Source: Mesoplasma lactucae ATCC 49193 | GTDB taxonomy: Bacteria; Bacillota_I; Bacilli_A; Mycoplasmatales; Mycoplasmataceae | Direction of reading: 5' to 3' | Length of the DNA: 64,000 nt | Assembly: GCF_002441935.1 (NCBI RefSeq) | Contig: NZ_CP023668.1 | Span: 496,001 to 560,000, forward strand | Shown: in pieces, positions 23,994 to 35,574 of the stretch | Layout of the letters: every line of letters begins with the position of its first letter | Position numbering within the stretch: position 1 is the first letter of the stretch | The notes under the pieces: model-generated | Database searches by the model: none | What the model was told of the DNA's origin: nothing | Seen by the model: only the letters and a program-made list of their open reading frames with translations | Translations under genes and position numbers: made by a program

Positions 23994-24389
23994 TTACATT
24001 ATACTATACTTTCATTTTAGTTGGTTATCGCCACTATCCTCAATAGTTACGGTAACTTTCTTAGCATTAATTGGAAAATCTACATACAAACTGATTTCTC
24101 AATCTAATAATTCCTTGTATGATGACTTCAGTCGATATAAGAAGTTATATTGAAATTTAGTTAAGTTGAAACTATAGTTACCATTTTCATAGTTAAGCAT
24201 TTGTTGAGTTTCTCTTTTATCAAATTTAATCTGACTATAGTGATTTTTATTTTCTTCACCAAAAGATTCATAATCAATTTTTTGATTATTAGATTTACTA
24301 AATTCATAAACTAAATAACCACCAACCCCAATTGAAGTCGTTATAAAAAGAAAGGAAAGAATCTTTGCAATTAGTTTAGTCTTTTTCAT
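23994..24389 (-). CDS. hypothetical membrane-anchored protein, 131 aa
   Basis: Starts at ATG 24389 inside the end of the preceding gene (14-bp overlap, different frame), which suggests translational coupling, as no good Shine-Dalgarno is seen. Residues 1-31 are a basic start plus one hydrophobic helix (KTKLIAKILSFLFITTSIGV), either a membrane anchor or an uncleaved signal. No lipobox Cys is present. The rest (about 100 residues) is polar, probably outside the cell. It ends past two UGA-Trp codons at TAA 23994-23996. No family recognised. Confidence 0.65.
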
Positions 24390-25593
24390 AACCAAGATTC
24401 TTTAATCGTTGTTGAAATTCTTCAAATGATAATTTTTCAGTTTTAATCGGTAAATCATTTCTTTTTAAAGTTATTATCTTTTCAATTAGCTCTTCAGAGA
24501 ATTGATATTCTAAACTTGGTTCGCTATTCACGATATCTAGGCGTAATTCGTGTTTTTTACCACCAAGAAGGAGATTTAAAGCAATCTGTTGGTTTTTAAT
24601 CGAATTTGTAAAAACAACCTGATTTTGGCCCTTTTTAACAATTTTATTAGTATTTAAATCATAGTCAAAACCGGTTTTAAAATTAATAGACCCATCTTTA
24701 TTAAGGTTTAAGTCAAAATCAGAGAAATTATAATAATCTTTTATCTTATCTCCATCAATTTTGGCGTTCATTAAAACAACATCATCGTTAATAATGTTGT
24801 TTTTTAAGTCTCATAAAATATTTTTTAAATAAGAGATGTTTTCTAAAAAGATTGGATTACTAGAACTTGTTCCAACATTAACAGAACCAAGTTTTTCATT
24901 TAATTGATATCTAGTTTTTATGTTTTCAAAACTAAAGGTGTAATTCTTTTTTAATAATGAATAATATTGGTGTTTATTTCCGTTATAGGAATCACGATTT
25001 AGATAACAACCAACTTGATCTAATTCAAAATTCTTGTTGTTTTGCTTATTTAAATTAGGATTAAAGCTAATCATTCCCCTATTTTCGCCAATTTGTTGAT
25101 GATTTGAAATTCCAAATGTTTCTTTTGCCTGATAATCTAATGAAAATAGAAAGTTATTTTCTTCATCATCAATTAGTTCACTTGGAATTTTAAATTCTAA
25201 AAAGTCTTTCTCTGTTAAATCAATTCGGCGATTATTTTGATCATATTTTAAAGTTAAATTATCAATCAAAGCTCGACCTTCATTTTTACTAGAGTAAGGG
25301 ATTTTAATGTTTTGATTAGTTTTCTTATCTCGTTTATAAAGTTCAAACCTAAAATTCTTTAAATTAATTAATCTTGGAAGTTTATCTCATTGAATTTGAT
25401 TGTGATTTGCAATCATTTCAAACCAAACAATCATTTTATAAGTTTCTTTTTTATCAGTTTTGTTCGGTTTGTTAATAAAAAGAAAATTTGGTGCTACTAA
25501 AACGCCTAAACTAGAAGCATCAAAGTTTTTAACTTTAATCTCAGAATCATGACTTTCATTATTTATTAATTGTTGTTGATACACTTTAATCAT
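24376..25593 (-). CDS. hypothetical protein, 405 aa
   Basis: Joined across UGA-Trp codons, this is 405 residues, rich in Asn, Lys, Leu and Phe with alternating patterns that suggest beta structure. There is no signal peptide, membrane helix or catalytic motif that I can see. ATG 25593 is only two bases from AGAAGGG, too close; the in-frame GTG at 25584 has a ten-base spacing and may be the true start. It overlaps the next, membrane-anchored gene by 14 bp, so the two products may act together. Function unknown. Confidence 0.65.
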
Positions 25594-25627
25594 TCCCTTC
25601 TCATATAGGTATAAGAAGAAAATAAAA

Positions 25628-25657
25628 AAACTTCCCGAAAATTATTTCAGAAAGTTT
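25628..25657 (-). terminator. terminator of tRNA-His
   Basis: Inverted repeat with G-U pairs, AAACTTTCTGAAA and TTTCGGGAAGTTT on the minus strand, followed by a T-run. Confidence 0.75.
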
Positions 25658-25676
25658 ATCTTTTTCAATATAATGG

Positions 25677-25750
25677 GGCGTCTGAGGGGAATCGAACCCC
25701 CGTATGTCGGAACCACAACCCGATGCGTTAACCACTTCGCCACAAACGCC
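25677..25750 (-). tRNA. tRNA-His(GTG)
   Basis: Cloverleaf with the extra G-1 (25750) pairing with C73, acceptor GCGTTTG/CAGACGC, anticodon loop TTGTGGT, and CCA encoded at 25676-25674. Transcribed alone from its own promoter. Confidence 0.96.
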
Positions 25751-25758
25751 AATATAAA

Positions 25759-25788
25759 ATTCTAATGTTGAAAACTCAACATTAGAAT
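25759..25788 (-). other. hairpin in the tRNA-His 5' leader / end of the coaD unit
   Basis: Perfect 13-bp inverted repeat ATTCTAATGTTGA/TCAACATTAGAAT with four-base loop. It is 8 bp from the tRNA 5' end and overlaps the predicted start of the tRNA-His transcript. It can act as a terminator for the upstream DHH gene (TTTTATATT follows). Confidence 0.6.
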
Positions 25789-25816
25789 TGTACCTTGTTA
25801 ACTATTTGAAAGTCAA
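25787..25816 (-). promoter_or_regulatory. tRNA-His promoter
   Basis: TTGACT (25811-25816), 18 bp, TACAAT (25787-25792); among the best promoter matches in the window. Confidence 0.8.
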
Positions 25817-25846
25817 TTATTTCATAGTTAAAAAACAAAAATTTTA

Positions 25847-26779
25847 TTAGAAAGTTTCTTGTTCTAAAGTTTCTAAGATTGGTTTGATTTCTTTTTTGCT
25901 TTCTAAGAAAGCGCCAGCACTATATTCAGTTCCTCATCCACCATATCTTGCTGCAAATAAGTTAACTGGTCTAGTTTTACTACAAATATGAGCACGAATT
26001 TTTTTATCAGGATATTCAATAAACATAGCTGTAAATTCAGTTGTTGAGAAAGTTAATAATAATCACATAAAGGTAGCTGCTCTATTTGGTTCAACTTGGT
26101 ATTTTTCTAACTTATGATAAGGAATATAAACATAAGTTAAGTTATCTTTAGTTCTAATGTGATTTACTAAATATTTTTTAACATCATTTTCATTTTGAGT
26201 TGAATAAGTACGTCTTGAAACAATTTCATTAACATCTGGTGAAAGTTCAATTAGTTTAGCTAGAATTAAGAAAGTCTTTTTATTAAATTTCGCACTTCAA
26301 AAATCTTGCATTGATTCTAAAGCTCCAATTAATAAGTTTTGGGCTGCTAATGGAGTGACTAATCATTTTAAATCAAAGGCAATATCAGCAATTAATTCAG
26401 AAGTTGAAGAAATACTTTGATCATTGATATCAATTGCTCCATATTGTTCTTTTTCTGGGTGGTTATCAATTTTAACAAGTTCTTTAACATGTTCTCAACC
26501 ATTTCCATCAATTCATTCTGTTGTTGGACAGTCAACAACAATCCCTAAAGCTTGTGGTAAGACTGAAGGATCAAAGTTATCCATTCTTCCCATTGGGTTT
26601 AAAAACTCACTGTTTGTTCCAGAAGCATAAACTTTTTTATCAGGAAAATTAGTTTTTAAGATTTCTCTTAACCCTAATTGTGAACCATAAGCGTTTCCAT
26701 CCGGATTATCACGGCGAAAAATCACGATGTATTCGTATTCTTTAATTTTGTTTGCTAATGCTTGGTATTGTTTATTCAT
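25847..26779 (-). CDS. NrnA-like DHH/DHHA1 protein with altered active site
   Basis: 310 residues aligning along its length to NrnA-type nanoRNase/pAp phosphatase (DAYGSQLGLxEIL-like start, middle KID-HP segment, C-terminal RYGGxG). The metal-binding motifs are changed. The HxxxxDxD region reads RRDNPDGNAYGS (His to Arg, second Asp to Asn), the DHH motif reads KIDNHP, and the GGGH motif of DHHA1 reads YGGWGTEY. It is therefore probably not a normal phosphodiesterase. The start ATG 26779 overlaps the coaD end by 8 bp and has AAGGAG upstream, so it is translated with coaD. Confidence 0.85.
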
Positions 26780-27209
26780 AATGATTTTTCTCCTTGTATT
26801 CATCAATTTCTTTTAATAATGATGAACTTGTGTTTTGATTTTGTTGTTCTGTAAAAAAATAAATAAGTTCGATGTTTGGATCAATTGCGTTATTATATTT
26901 AGCTAGTTCAACTTCATATTCAAAGTCTTGTTTATTTCTAAACCCTCTTAAGATGTAGTTGAAGTTATTTTGTTTAGCAAAATTAATTGTTAATAAGTTT
27001 TCATTGATTAAAACTTTAACTCTTTTCTCATTGCGATAATAGTTTTCAATCATTTGTTTTCTTCTCTCAACTGTATGTTTATAGTTTTTATCAGGGTTAC
27101 GACTAACTACAATATCAACTTCATCAAAGATTTTTAACGCCTTTTTAACCAAAGAAGCATGTCCTTTATGAAAAGGATCAAAGCTTCCTGGAAACATGAT
27201 TTTCTTCAT
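26772..27209 (-). CDS. coaD: phosphopantetheine adenylyltransferase
   Basis: CoaD adds AMP to 4'-phosphopantetheine, the next-to-last step of coenzyme A synthesis. 145 residues with the nucleotidyltransferase motif GSFDPFHKGH at about 8-17 and YILRGFRNKQDFEYE near 85-99. The C-terminal ISSS-type motif is NTSSSLLKE. It overlaps the following DHH-like gene by 8 bp. Confidence 0.93.
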   Translation of the reverse strand: MKKIMFPGSFDPFHKGHASLVKKALKIFDEVDIVVSRNPDKNYKHTVERRKQMIENYYRNEKRVKVLINENLLTINFAKQNNFNYILRGFRNKQDFEYEVELAKYNNAIDPNIELIYFFTEQQNQNTSSSLLKEIDEYKEKNHYE

Positions 27210-27274
27210 TTTTTTAATTACACCTAACTTTTCTTATATTTTACCTTACTATTGAAATCAAGTCATTCAAAATA

Positions 27275-27303
27275 AAAGAACCCTTTATTTTTCAAGGGTT
27301 CTT
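27275..27303 (-). terminator. terminator of hpt
   Basis: AAGAACCCTT/AAGGGTTCTT inverted repeat with TTTTATTTT on the minus strand. Confidence 0.85.
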
Positions 27304-27310
27304 GATTAAA

Positions 27311-27886
27311 TTATCATTTTCAGTTTTTACGTTTTTCTTCATCGATAATTCCGATGTAAGGTAAGTTTCTAAGTCTTTCTTGGTAATCTAAACCAAAACC
27401 AACAATGAATTCTTCTCCCATAGTAAAGCAATGTCAATCAGCTTCAATTCCAGACACGCGGTTTTTGTTTCTCTTATCAATTAAAGTAACAATTTTAACT
27501 GATTTTGCTCCACGTGACATTAAATAAGCTTTGATGTATTTCAAAGTCAATCCACTATCAATAACATCTTCAACAATTAAAATATCTTTTCCTTTAACAG
27601 TTGTATTAACATCTAAAACGATTTTTGGATCTCCTGATGTTTTAGTAGTTCCTCGATAAGATGAAACAACCATAAAATCAGTTTCACATTCATAATCAAA
27701 ATGTTTTAAAAATGAAGCATAGAAAGGAACACATCCTTTTAATAATCCTAAAATTAAAACAGTGTTTTCTCAAATATCGTTTTGAGCTTTGTAATAATCA
27801 CTAACTTGTGTAGCTACTTTTTTAGTAGCTTCTTCAATCTGCTCATTTGTGAATAATATTTCTTTTACTAACGGGTGTTTTTTCAT
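27311..27886 (-). CDS. hpt: hypoxanthine phosphoribosyltransferase
   Basis: Purine salvage enzyme making IMP or GMP from the base and PRPP. 191 residues; PRPP-binding motif ILIVEDVIDSGLTL near 108-121, LGLLKGCVPF near 46 and DFMVVSSYRG near 70. The frame continues through two UGA-Trp codons to end KNWKW. AGGAGAG precedes ATG 27886. It follows ruvX by 12 bp and is probably co-transcribed with it. Confidence 0.94.
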
Positions 27887-27898
27887 AATTCTCTCCTT

Positions 27899-28324
27899 TT
27901 ATTTAACTGAGTTTAGATATTGTTCTAAAATCAGTTGTGCTGCTAATGAATCTTTTTTTTGTTTTTGTTTGTCTCTTCTAACTCCAGCTTCAATCATGAT
28001 GCTTCTAGCCATTTTTGTGGTTCTTCTCTCATCCACTCGAATAATGTCTTTTTCATCATATTTATCTTGGCTTAATAAGAAACCTTCAACAAAGAAATCA
28101 ACCATTTCTGCTCTCTCACCAATTGAGCCATCCATGTTCTTTGGATAACCAATGATAATTTTTTCTGGGTTTTGGTTTTTTAAATAATCGTTAAACTTAT
28201 CAATTCCTTCATCAAAATTTCACTCTTCAAATCTGATGGTTGGTCCTGGGTTTGCGATTAAACCTTCACTGGTAGCTAAACCAATGGTTTTACTACCTAA
28301 ATCTATACCTATGTATTTGCTCAT
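27899..28324 (-). CDS. ruvX: RuvX/YqgF Holliday junction resolvase-like protein
   Basis: RNase H-fold protein (YqgF), linked to pre-16S rRNA processing and possibly junction resolution. 141 residues, start MSKYIGIDLGSKTIGLATSE with the first catalytic Asp, DERRTTKMA near 100 and DSLAAQLILEQYL at the C-terminus. No Shine-Dalgarno precedes ATG 28324; an extended -10 (TGCTACAAT) ends ten bases upstream, so the mRNA may be nearly leaderless. The same frame is open further upstream, but that stretch is the eno terminator. Confidence 0.9.
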
Positions 28325-28334
28325 AATAATTATT

Positions 28335-28343
28335 ATTGTAGCA
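28335..28343 (-). promoter_or_regulatory. extended -10 promoter of ruvX-hpt
   Basis: TGC followed by TACAAT (28340-28335). The predicted start, 6-7 bases downstream, leaves a 5' leader of only about four bases. Confidence 0.5.
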
Positions 28344-28352
28344 CGGAAAAAA

Positions 28353-28380
28353 ATAATAAAAAACAACTCCGAAGAGTTGT
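28353..28380 (-). terminator. terminator of eno
   Basis: Seven-bp stem ACAACTC/GAGTTGT closed by a TTCG tetraloop in the minus transcript, followed by TTTTTTATTATTTTT. Confidence 0.9.
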
Positions 28381-28413
28381 AATTTAATATTATTTTAATT
28401 AATCGGTGACTAA

Positions 28414-29772
<1,359 letters not shown>

Positions 29773-29804
29773 ATCTTTTTCCTCTTTTCCTTATATACAT
29801 TGAT

Positions 29805-29810
29805 ATTATA
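29805..29810 (-). promoter_or_regulatory. -10 box of the eno promoter
   Basis: TATAAT, 33 bp upstream of the eno start. The sequence TATAATATCAATGTA from here downstream is identical in front of gap. No clear -35 is visible. Confidence 0.55.
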
Positions 29811-29943
29811 AACCATAAACTTTTTAAATAAATTAACTAATTACATTTCATTAAACATTAATTTGAAATAAGTTTTTTACCATTTTTTTAATAATAAAAT
29901 TGAAATTCTTTAAATGTTGAAGATAACACGGAAAAGCGGTTGC

Positions 29944-29958
29944 TTTTTTTTTTTTTTT
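29944..29958 (+). repeat. poly-T tract of 15 upstream of a lipoprotein gene
   Basis: Uninterrupted run of 15 T between GGTTGC and GCGAGACTTAGTAT, 109 bp upstream of the lipoprotein ATG. Length changes would alter the spacing between a TTGC-type -35 and a TAGTAT-like -10 (21 bp in this copy). Confidence 0.7.
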
Positions 29959-30027
29959 GCGAGACTTAGTATGAACTTTTTAAATAAAAAAGTTAGCCGA
30001 AAGACTTAATTAAAAAACGAAGGGAAA

Positions 30028-30054
30028 TGGATTATTTATTTAGGGAAAATAATC
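30028..30054 (+). other. hairpin before the lipoprotein start
   Basis: GGATTATTT and AAATAATCC form a stem whose loop holds AGGGA, the nearest Shine-Dalgarno-like stretch. A second small hairpin (AACTTTTT/AAAAAAGTT) lies at 29975-29993. Confidence 0.45.
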
Positions 30055-30067
30055 CAAGAAAATAAAA

Positions 30068-31300
30068 ATGAAAAAATTATTATCTATTTTAGGAGCAGTT
30101 GGGTTAACTGCTACTGCATCAAGTGCTGTTGTTGCTTGTGGTTCAACAAATGATAAAACACAAATCGATGACACCTCAACAAATGAAAACAAAATTAAAG
30201 AATTAACTCAGAAATTAGAAGAAGCTAACAAGCAATTAGCTCAAGCAAAAGAAGACTTAAATGAGGCAAATGGTAATGTTAAAGATTTAACAAATAAACT
30301 AGTAACTGCTAGTCAAGCAATGGATGAAGCAACTGTTAAATTTAAAGAGTTAGAAAACCAAGCTAAAATTAATGACATATTGTATGCTGCTGCTTGCGAA
30401 GCGTTAGTAAATACTCAAAAAGAATTAGAAGAAGCTAAAGAAAATAACGAAACTTTAACTTCAAACTTAGCAGAAAAACAAGCAGCTTTTGATGCTGCAA
30501 ATAAAAAAGTTAAGCAATTAGAAAACGACAAAACAATTAACGATGCTTACTTAAGCATTGCAGAAGAAGCTTTATATAATACTCAAAAAGAATTAGAAAA
30601 TACTCAAGATCAACTTACTGAAGCTAACAGAGCTAAAGCACAAGCTGAAAGAAACTTAAATGATAAAAACAATGAAAACATGAGAGCTCAAAACGAAATT
30701 GCTAAATTAAAAAACACATCAAGTTTTGATGGAACAAAAATGGCTCAAGATGTTTTCAAAGATCAATCTAAAGATGTTCTTGTTTATATGTTTGGTTTAA
30801 AAGATCCAATCAATTTAAACAATTTAACTAATGTATCGATTAAAGCAAAAGATGAAAACCAAAAAGTTGTAAAAATTGAAGGAACTAAATTAACAGGAAC
30901 TGAAAACATCGGTTCAACTACTTTAATAATTAGTGCTGATGGAATTAACAACCGTGAATTCATTGTAACTAACAAAGGCGATGTTAAAGTTTTAACATTA
31001 ACTGGTAATGAAAAAATGACTAAAGTTAATGAAAAAGAATATACAGTTAACTTAACTGCACCAACTAGTGAAAAAGGAACTGGAAAAGTAACTTTTGATA
31101 CAACTGAAATTACTCTTTCAGGAGATTACCCTATTAATCTAGGGTTAGATAAAATTGTTGGGAATTCAAGTGTTTGTGAAATTTCTTTAAAAGATGACAA
31201 AACAATTTCTATTAAAGGAAAATCTATTGGAGTTTACACATTTACAATTAATAACCCCGGATACAACACTGTTGAAATTACAGTAAACGTTGGACAATAA
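30068..31300 (+). CDS. coiled-coil lipoprotein
   Basis: 410 residues. A lipoprotein signal (MKKLLSILGAVGLTATASSA) ends in the lipobox VVAC at about residue 24. Residues 40-220 are a continuous Lys/Glu/Ala/Gln-rich coiled coil. It contains two copies of an about 60-residue unit (INDxxYxxAxEALxNTQKELExx). Residues 230-410 form two beta-rich modules of about 85 residues, similar in type to bacterial Ig-like domains. It should sit on the outer face of the membrane with the globular end held away by the coil. No Trp codon is used. It faces the large Ig-repeat lipoprotein and shares a bidirectional terminator with it. Confidence 0.85.
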   Translation: MKKLLSILGAVGLTATASSAVVACGSTNDKTQIDDTSTNENKIKELTQKLEEANKQLAQAKEDLNEANGNVKDLTNKLVTASQAMDEATVKFKELENQAKINDILYAAACEALVNTQKELEEAKENNETLTSNLAEKQAAFDAANKKVKQLENDKTINDAYLSIAEEALYNTQKELENTQDQLTEANRAKAQAERNLNDKNNENMRAQNEIAKLKNTSSFDGTKMAQDVFKDQSKDVLVYMFGLKDPINLNNLTNVSIKAKDENQKVVKIEGTKLTGTENIGSTTLIISADGINNREFIVTNKGDVKVLTLTGNEKMTKVNEKEYTVNLTAPTSEKGTGKVTFDTTEITLSGDYPINLGLDKIVGNSSVCEISLKDDKTISIKGKSIGVYTFTINNPGYNTVEITVNVGQ

Positions 31301-31322
31301 TAATTTAATATATCAATATAAG

Positions 31323-31359
31323 AAAAATCCTACTCTAGTAAATCTAGAATAGGATTTTT
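31323..31359. terminator. bidirectional terminator between two lipoproteins
   Basis: AAAAATCCTACTCTAG and CTAGAATAGGATTTTT pair with one mismatch; A- and T-runs on both sides. It serves the plus-strand gene ending at 31300 and the minus-strand gene ending at 31381. Confidence 0.85.
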
Positions 31360-31380
31360 ATTTTATATTAAGTTTTGTAA

Positions 31381-34300
31381 CTAGAAGGAATGCAAGATTG
31401 CATTATTGTTGTAGTTAAAGAAAACTGAATTTGAATAAGGTATTACTTTAATAATATCTCCTGGTCATAAATAATCACTAGTATGAGCAGTAAAATCAGA
31501 TTTTAAGAATTGAATTCAATAATCAACTCCAATTTTGGCGTTTTGTAATTGAATGTATTCATCTGAATTAGAGTAATTAGTTATGTAATTAATAATTCCG
31601 TTTTGTACATCACTAATAGGAGTTCCAACTCTTAAAACATCAGCCAATGCTTGTTGAGTTACGATTCTACTTATGTCAGTTGTTAAATTATAATCAATAT
31701 CAACATAATCACTTACTAAAGCAATTCCATTAGCAGAAGTTCTATCATTGCATAAACCTTGTAATTTAATTTTATATCCAGTAGTTAATTGACTTGAGAA
31801 TGATCCCTGTCTACCAGTACCAGAATTAGTTACAACTTGGTTTTGAGTTCCATCTGGATTTGCACTTTGAGTATATTTATTTCCATATCAGTCAGTAATA
31901 ATTACTTGATAATCAAATCCTTGTGTAATTGGTGAATATCAAGACTTATCATAGTTTCAATAATTTTTGTATCGTCTAATTTGACTTGAAGAACCGTTAC
32001 TAAACATTCCTTGGCTAGGGACATTATTCATGTTTTTAGCGGCAATATTTTGATTTCCTAAACGATAAGCTAAATGCGTTTCTTTAGGTTCGTTACTTGG
32101 GCTATTTCTATTCAAAGCACCATTAATTTGTCAGTTTATTTTTTCAAAGGCACCAAATTGGTTATAGTCTTTAGGATTTCCTGAACCAATAACGTCTCCC
32201 AACCCTGGTGCTTGGTTGTAGTCTCCAAAAATATCTTCATAGTCATATAAAGCTGGTCTTACAATTACGTCTACATTGCTTGTTTCAGAAATTTTGTTTT
32301 GACCAGCAATAGATCAAACTCCTAATCTAAAGTTTACTTTTTGAGTTGACGGCCAATACGGAGTTATTGCTGCGTGATAATAATTTGAACTAATTTGTGG
32401 ATTCGCTAAAATTGCACTTACTCCATCTGGATTAGTATAATTTGTCCCAGGATAAGTATAATTTTTATTATCGCCAAAAAGAGTTCTATTTAATCAAATA
32501 CTACTAATGTTATATTTTTTGGCTTTAGCATCATAATTTATATATTGCTTATAATCGTTGAAGTCCAATACAGATTGAGTTTCAGCGTAAATTAATCCTG
32601 CGATTGCTTTGTAATGTTTTCTTTGTCCAGGAATTTGTTCATTTGGATCATAATCAGATGTCACTCTAATTGTAGCTGTTCCTGTAAAAGTTTTATCATT
32701 TGGAGTTAATTTAATTCATTGTTCATAAGGGTTTTGAGTACCTCTTCCTTCTGGATCTGAGACTACATTTCAGTTAACATGATTTCAGCCATCTTGGCTA
32801 ATTCCTACAGGATTAACATGAACTAAATCTTTTCAAATTGTTCATTTATTTCCACCTTCACCGTTAATATCGTCTTTAGAAGTTCCATCCAGCGTATATA
32901 ATGATCAAATTCATTTATTATAAATAATTGAATTTAAATCATTTGTTGGTGTAGGTTTTAATTTATTAATATCAACAACAGTCACAACAAATGTTGCAGA
33001 GGCATTTGCTAAAGTTACAGTAACTTTTGTTGTTCCTTCTTTAATTCCCGCTACAACAATACTTGTTCCAGAAACTTGGGCTATAGCTATAGTCGGGTCG
33101 TCTGCCACAATTGTTGGTTTATGACCAATTGGTAAACTAGCTGGTGAATTAATTGAAAGAGTTCCTAAAACTCCATCATTTTTAACTTCTAAAGTATTTT
33201 GACTTAAGGTTAAGTTAGAAACCACAGGAACAACATTAACTGTTAGAGTGGTTGTTTTTCCTAATAAAGTAACAGTTACATTAGTAGTTCCTTCTTTTAA
33301 TCCAGCTACATAAATTGTTGAACCATCAACGTTTGCTATAGCTGTATTCATATCATCAACTTTAATTACAGCATTATTTCCGTTTGGAATTGGTGTTGTA
33401 ATTTTTGCAGTTGATGTTGTTCCAACTGGTAAAGTTAGTGAAGTTTTATCTAAAGTTAAACTATCAATTGTTGGTCTACTATCTTTTACAGTAACTGTAA
33501 AAGTAGTTGATTTATCCAAAACTCAAATTGTAAATTTAGCAGTTCCAACTTTTAATCCAACTATAGTAATTTGGTTATTGTTATCTTGACTAATAGTTGC
33601 TAAGGCAATTGATGAATCATCAACTTCAATTGAAGGTTTTACTTCCTTTGGAATTGAAGATGTAATTGTATTTGTAATACTTGAATTAATTTCTAAAGTT
33701 TCTGATGAATCCTTAACATTAACACTTTCAACTTTTGGTCTATTATCTTCAATAGTTACACTAATTTGTGCTGTTTTATCTAATGCCTTAACTGTAATAA
33801 TTGTTGTACCAACTCCAGTTGCAGCAATTGTAATTGTTTTATCTGAAATTTCTGCAATTGCTACTTGCGCATTTTGGGAACCAACCATTAGTTCAACTCC
33901 GTTAGGGATTTCTGAATTAACAGTGATTATGTCATGTTCTCCTCACTCTAAATTAGATACATTTTTAGATAAGGTAATATCATCAACTTTTGGTGTGTTA
34001 TCAACAACTGTAACAGTAATTACTTTTGTTTGATTAGCAACAATAATAGTGATTTGAGTTGTTCCAAGTTTTGGAGTTGAACCAACAATAATTCCATCAT
34101 TTGTATTATTTGGCGAAGCAAAAGCAATACTATCATCAGCTGAACTTACTTTAACGAATTGTCCTGGTGGGACTTTGCTTGTAATTTTAATTCTTTTTAA
34201 ATCACTTTGTGCCATTTGAATTGAATTAGCACAATCTAATTTAATAGGTTGAGCATCAGGTACATCAGTTTTAACTGTTACATCAATTGCAACTGATTTA

Positions 34301-35442
34301 TTTCCTATTGTTAAATTAACAACTGTTGTTCCAATTTTATTTCCAACATAAGTAATTTTATTTCCAGAAACTTGAGCTAGAGAAACATTTGGATCTTCTG
34401 AATCAATTTGTGGGACTAAATCATTATTATTTTCAGCTACAAATGAAAATGTATCTGAAATAGTTTGTCCTTTAATGACTTCTACTTTTTGATTAGTAGT
34501 AATGCTTGTAACATTTGGTGCACTCGAAAGAACATCAACATTAATATCACAACTAACTCCTTCAACACTAACAGTAATCTTAGTTGACCCAACTTTTAAA
34601 GCAGCAATTGTAATAGTATTACCACTAACTGTAGCCATAGCTATACTTGGGTTTGCTGAAGAAATTTGTGCTGGTGAATAATCAGAAGTATCACTATCTG
34701 TAATTGGTAAATCACTTGGATTAGTGATTGTAATTACTTTAGTTTCTCCTTCTTTAATCTGTGGGTTTTTATCGCTTACTTCAACTGCAGTTGGAGTCTT
34801 TTTATTAGGTGCAACCATAACTTCTAAAGTTGTTGATTTGTCTAATACTCACACAGTTAAGGTTGTTTTACCAGCACTTAACGGAGCTATTTTAATAACG
34901 TATTTTGATTTATTATCAACATCTATAGAACCAATAGCAATATTTGGGTTTGAAGATTCGATTGACGGACGAACACCAACAGGGACATTAGAAGTAATAC
35001 CTACCATGCCGGTTTCGTTAGTCTTAATTGAAATTGAAGATTGACTTAAAGTAACTTTATCAACCTTAGGTCTATTGTCTTGTACATTAACTTCAATTAT
35101 TGTTTGCTTTTCTCCACAAATAACACTTATTTTTGTGCTTCCTTGCATTAATGCTGCAACAGTTATTAAATTACCTGTTATTTCAGCAATAGCAATTGTT
35201 TGATTAGCTGAAGAAACTTTGATTTCTTTTCCTTCAACGCTAGGATCTTTAATAGTTACATAACCAGTTTGAGTTATTTGTAAATCTAATCTGGTTTTAT
35301 CAGTGATAATTTTTTGATCACCAGGATTCGGATGATTACCACTAATGTGTCCATATGCTGTTTGTGAACCACAAGCAACAACCGATGTTGCTGATGTAGC
35401 TACTAATCCTACCGATGCTAAGATTGATAAGAACTTTTTCAC
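31381..35442 (-). CDS. large surface lipoprotein with nine Ig-like (BIG2-type) repeats
   Basis: 1353 residues from GTG 35442 (AAGAGGTG upstream). The signal (KKFLSILASVGLVATSATSV) ends in the lipobox VVAC near residue 24. Residues about 40-835 hold nine repeats of 80-95 residues, each with a core like NPxIAxAxVSGxTIxIAxLK followed by VGxTxITV and a linker such as DNRPKV, the pattern of bacterial Ig-like group 2 domains. Residues 844-1353 are different: rich in Trp, Tyr and Asn, with about 15 UGA-Trp codons, and I recognise no family. I checked 31381-32910 codon by codon and found no stop in frame. It is probably a long adhesin-like stalk with a distal domain; that role is inference. Confidence 0.88.
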
Positions 35443-35525
35443 GTTTTCACCTCTTTTGTTACTTTGATTGTAAACTTTTATGTTTCATTTTAAAACTAAT
35501 TTATTATGAAACTTTATAACTAAAT

Positions 35526-35553
35526 AAAAATCAGAAGATTGGTTCTGATTTTT
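35526..35553 (-). terminator. terminator of the small Ig-like gene
   Basis: AAAAATCAGAA/TTCTGATTTTT inverted repeat 22 bp past the stop of the gene at 35575. Confidence 0.8.
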
Positions 35554-35574
35554 ATTAAAGATTTTTATAGTTCT

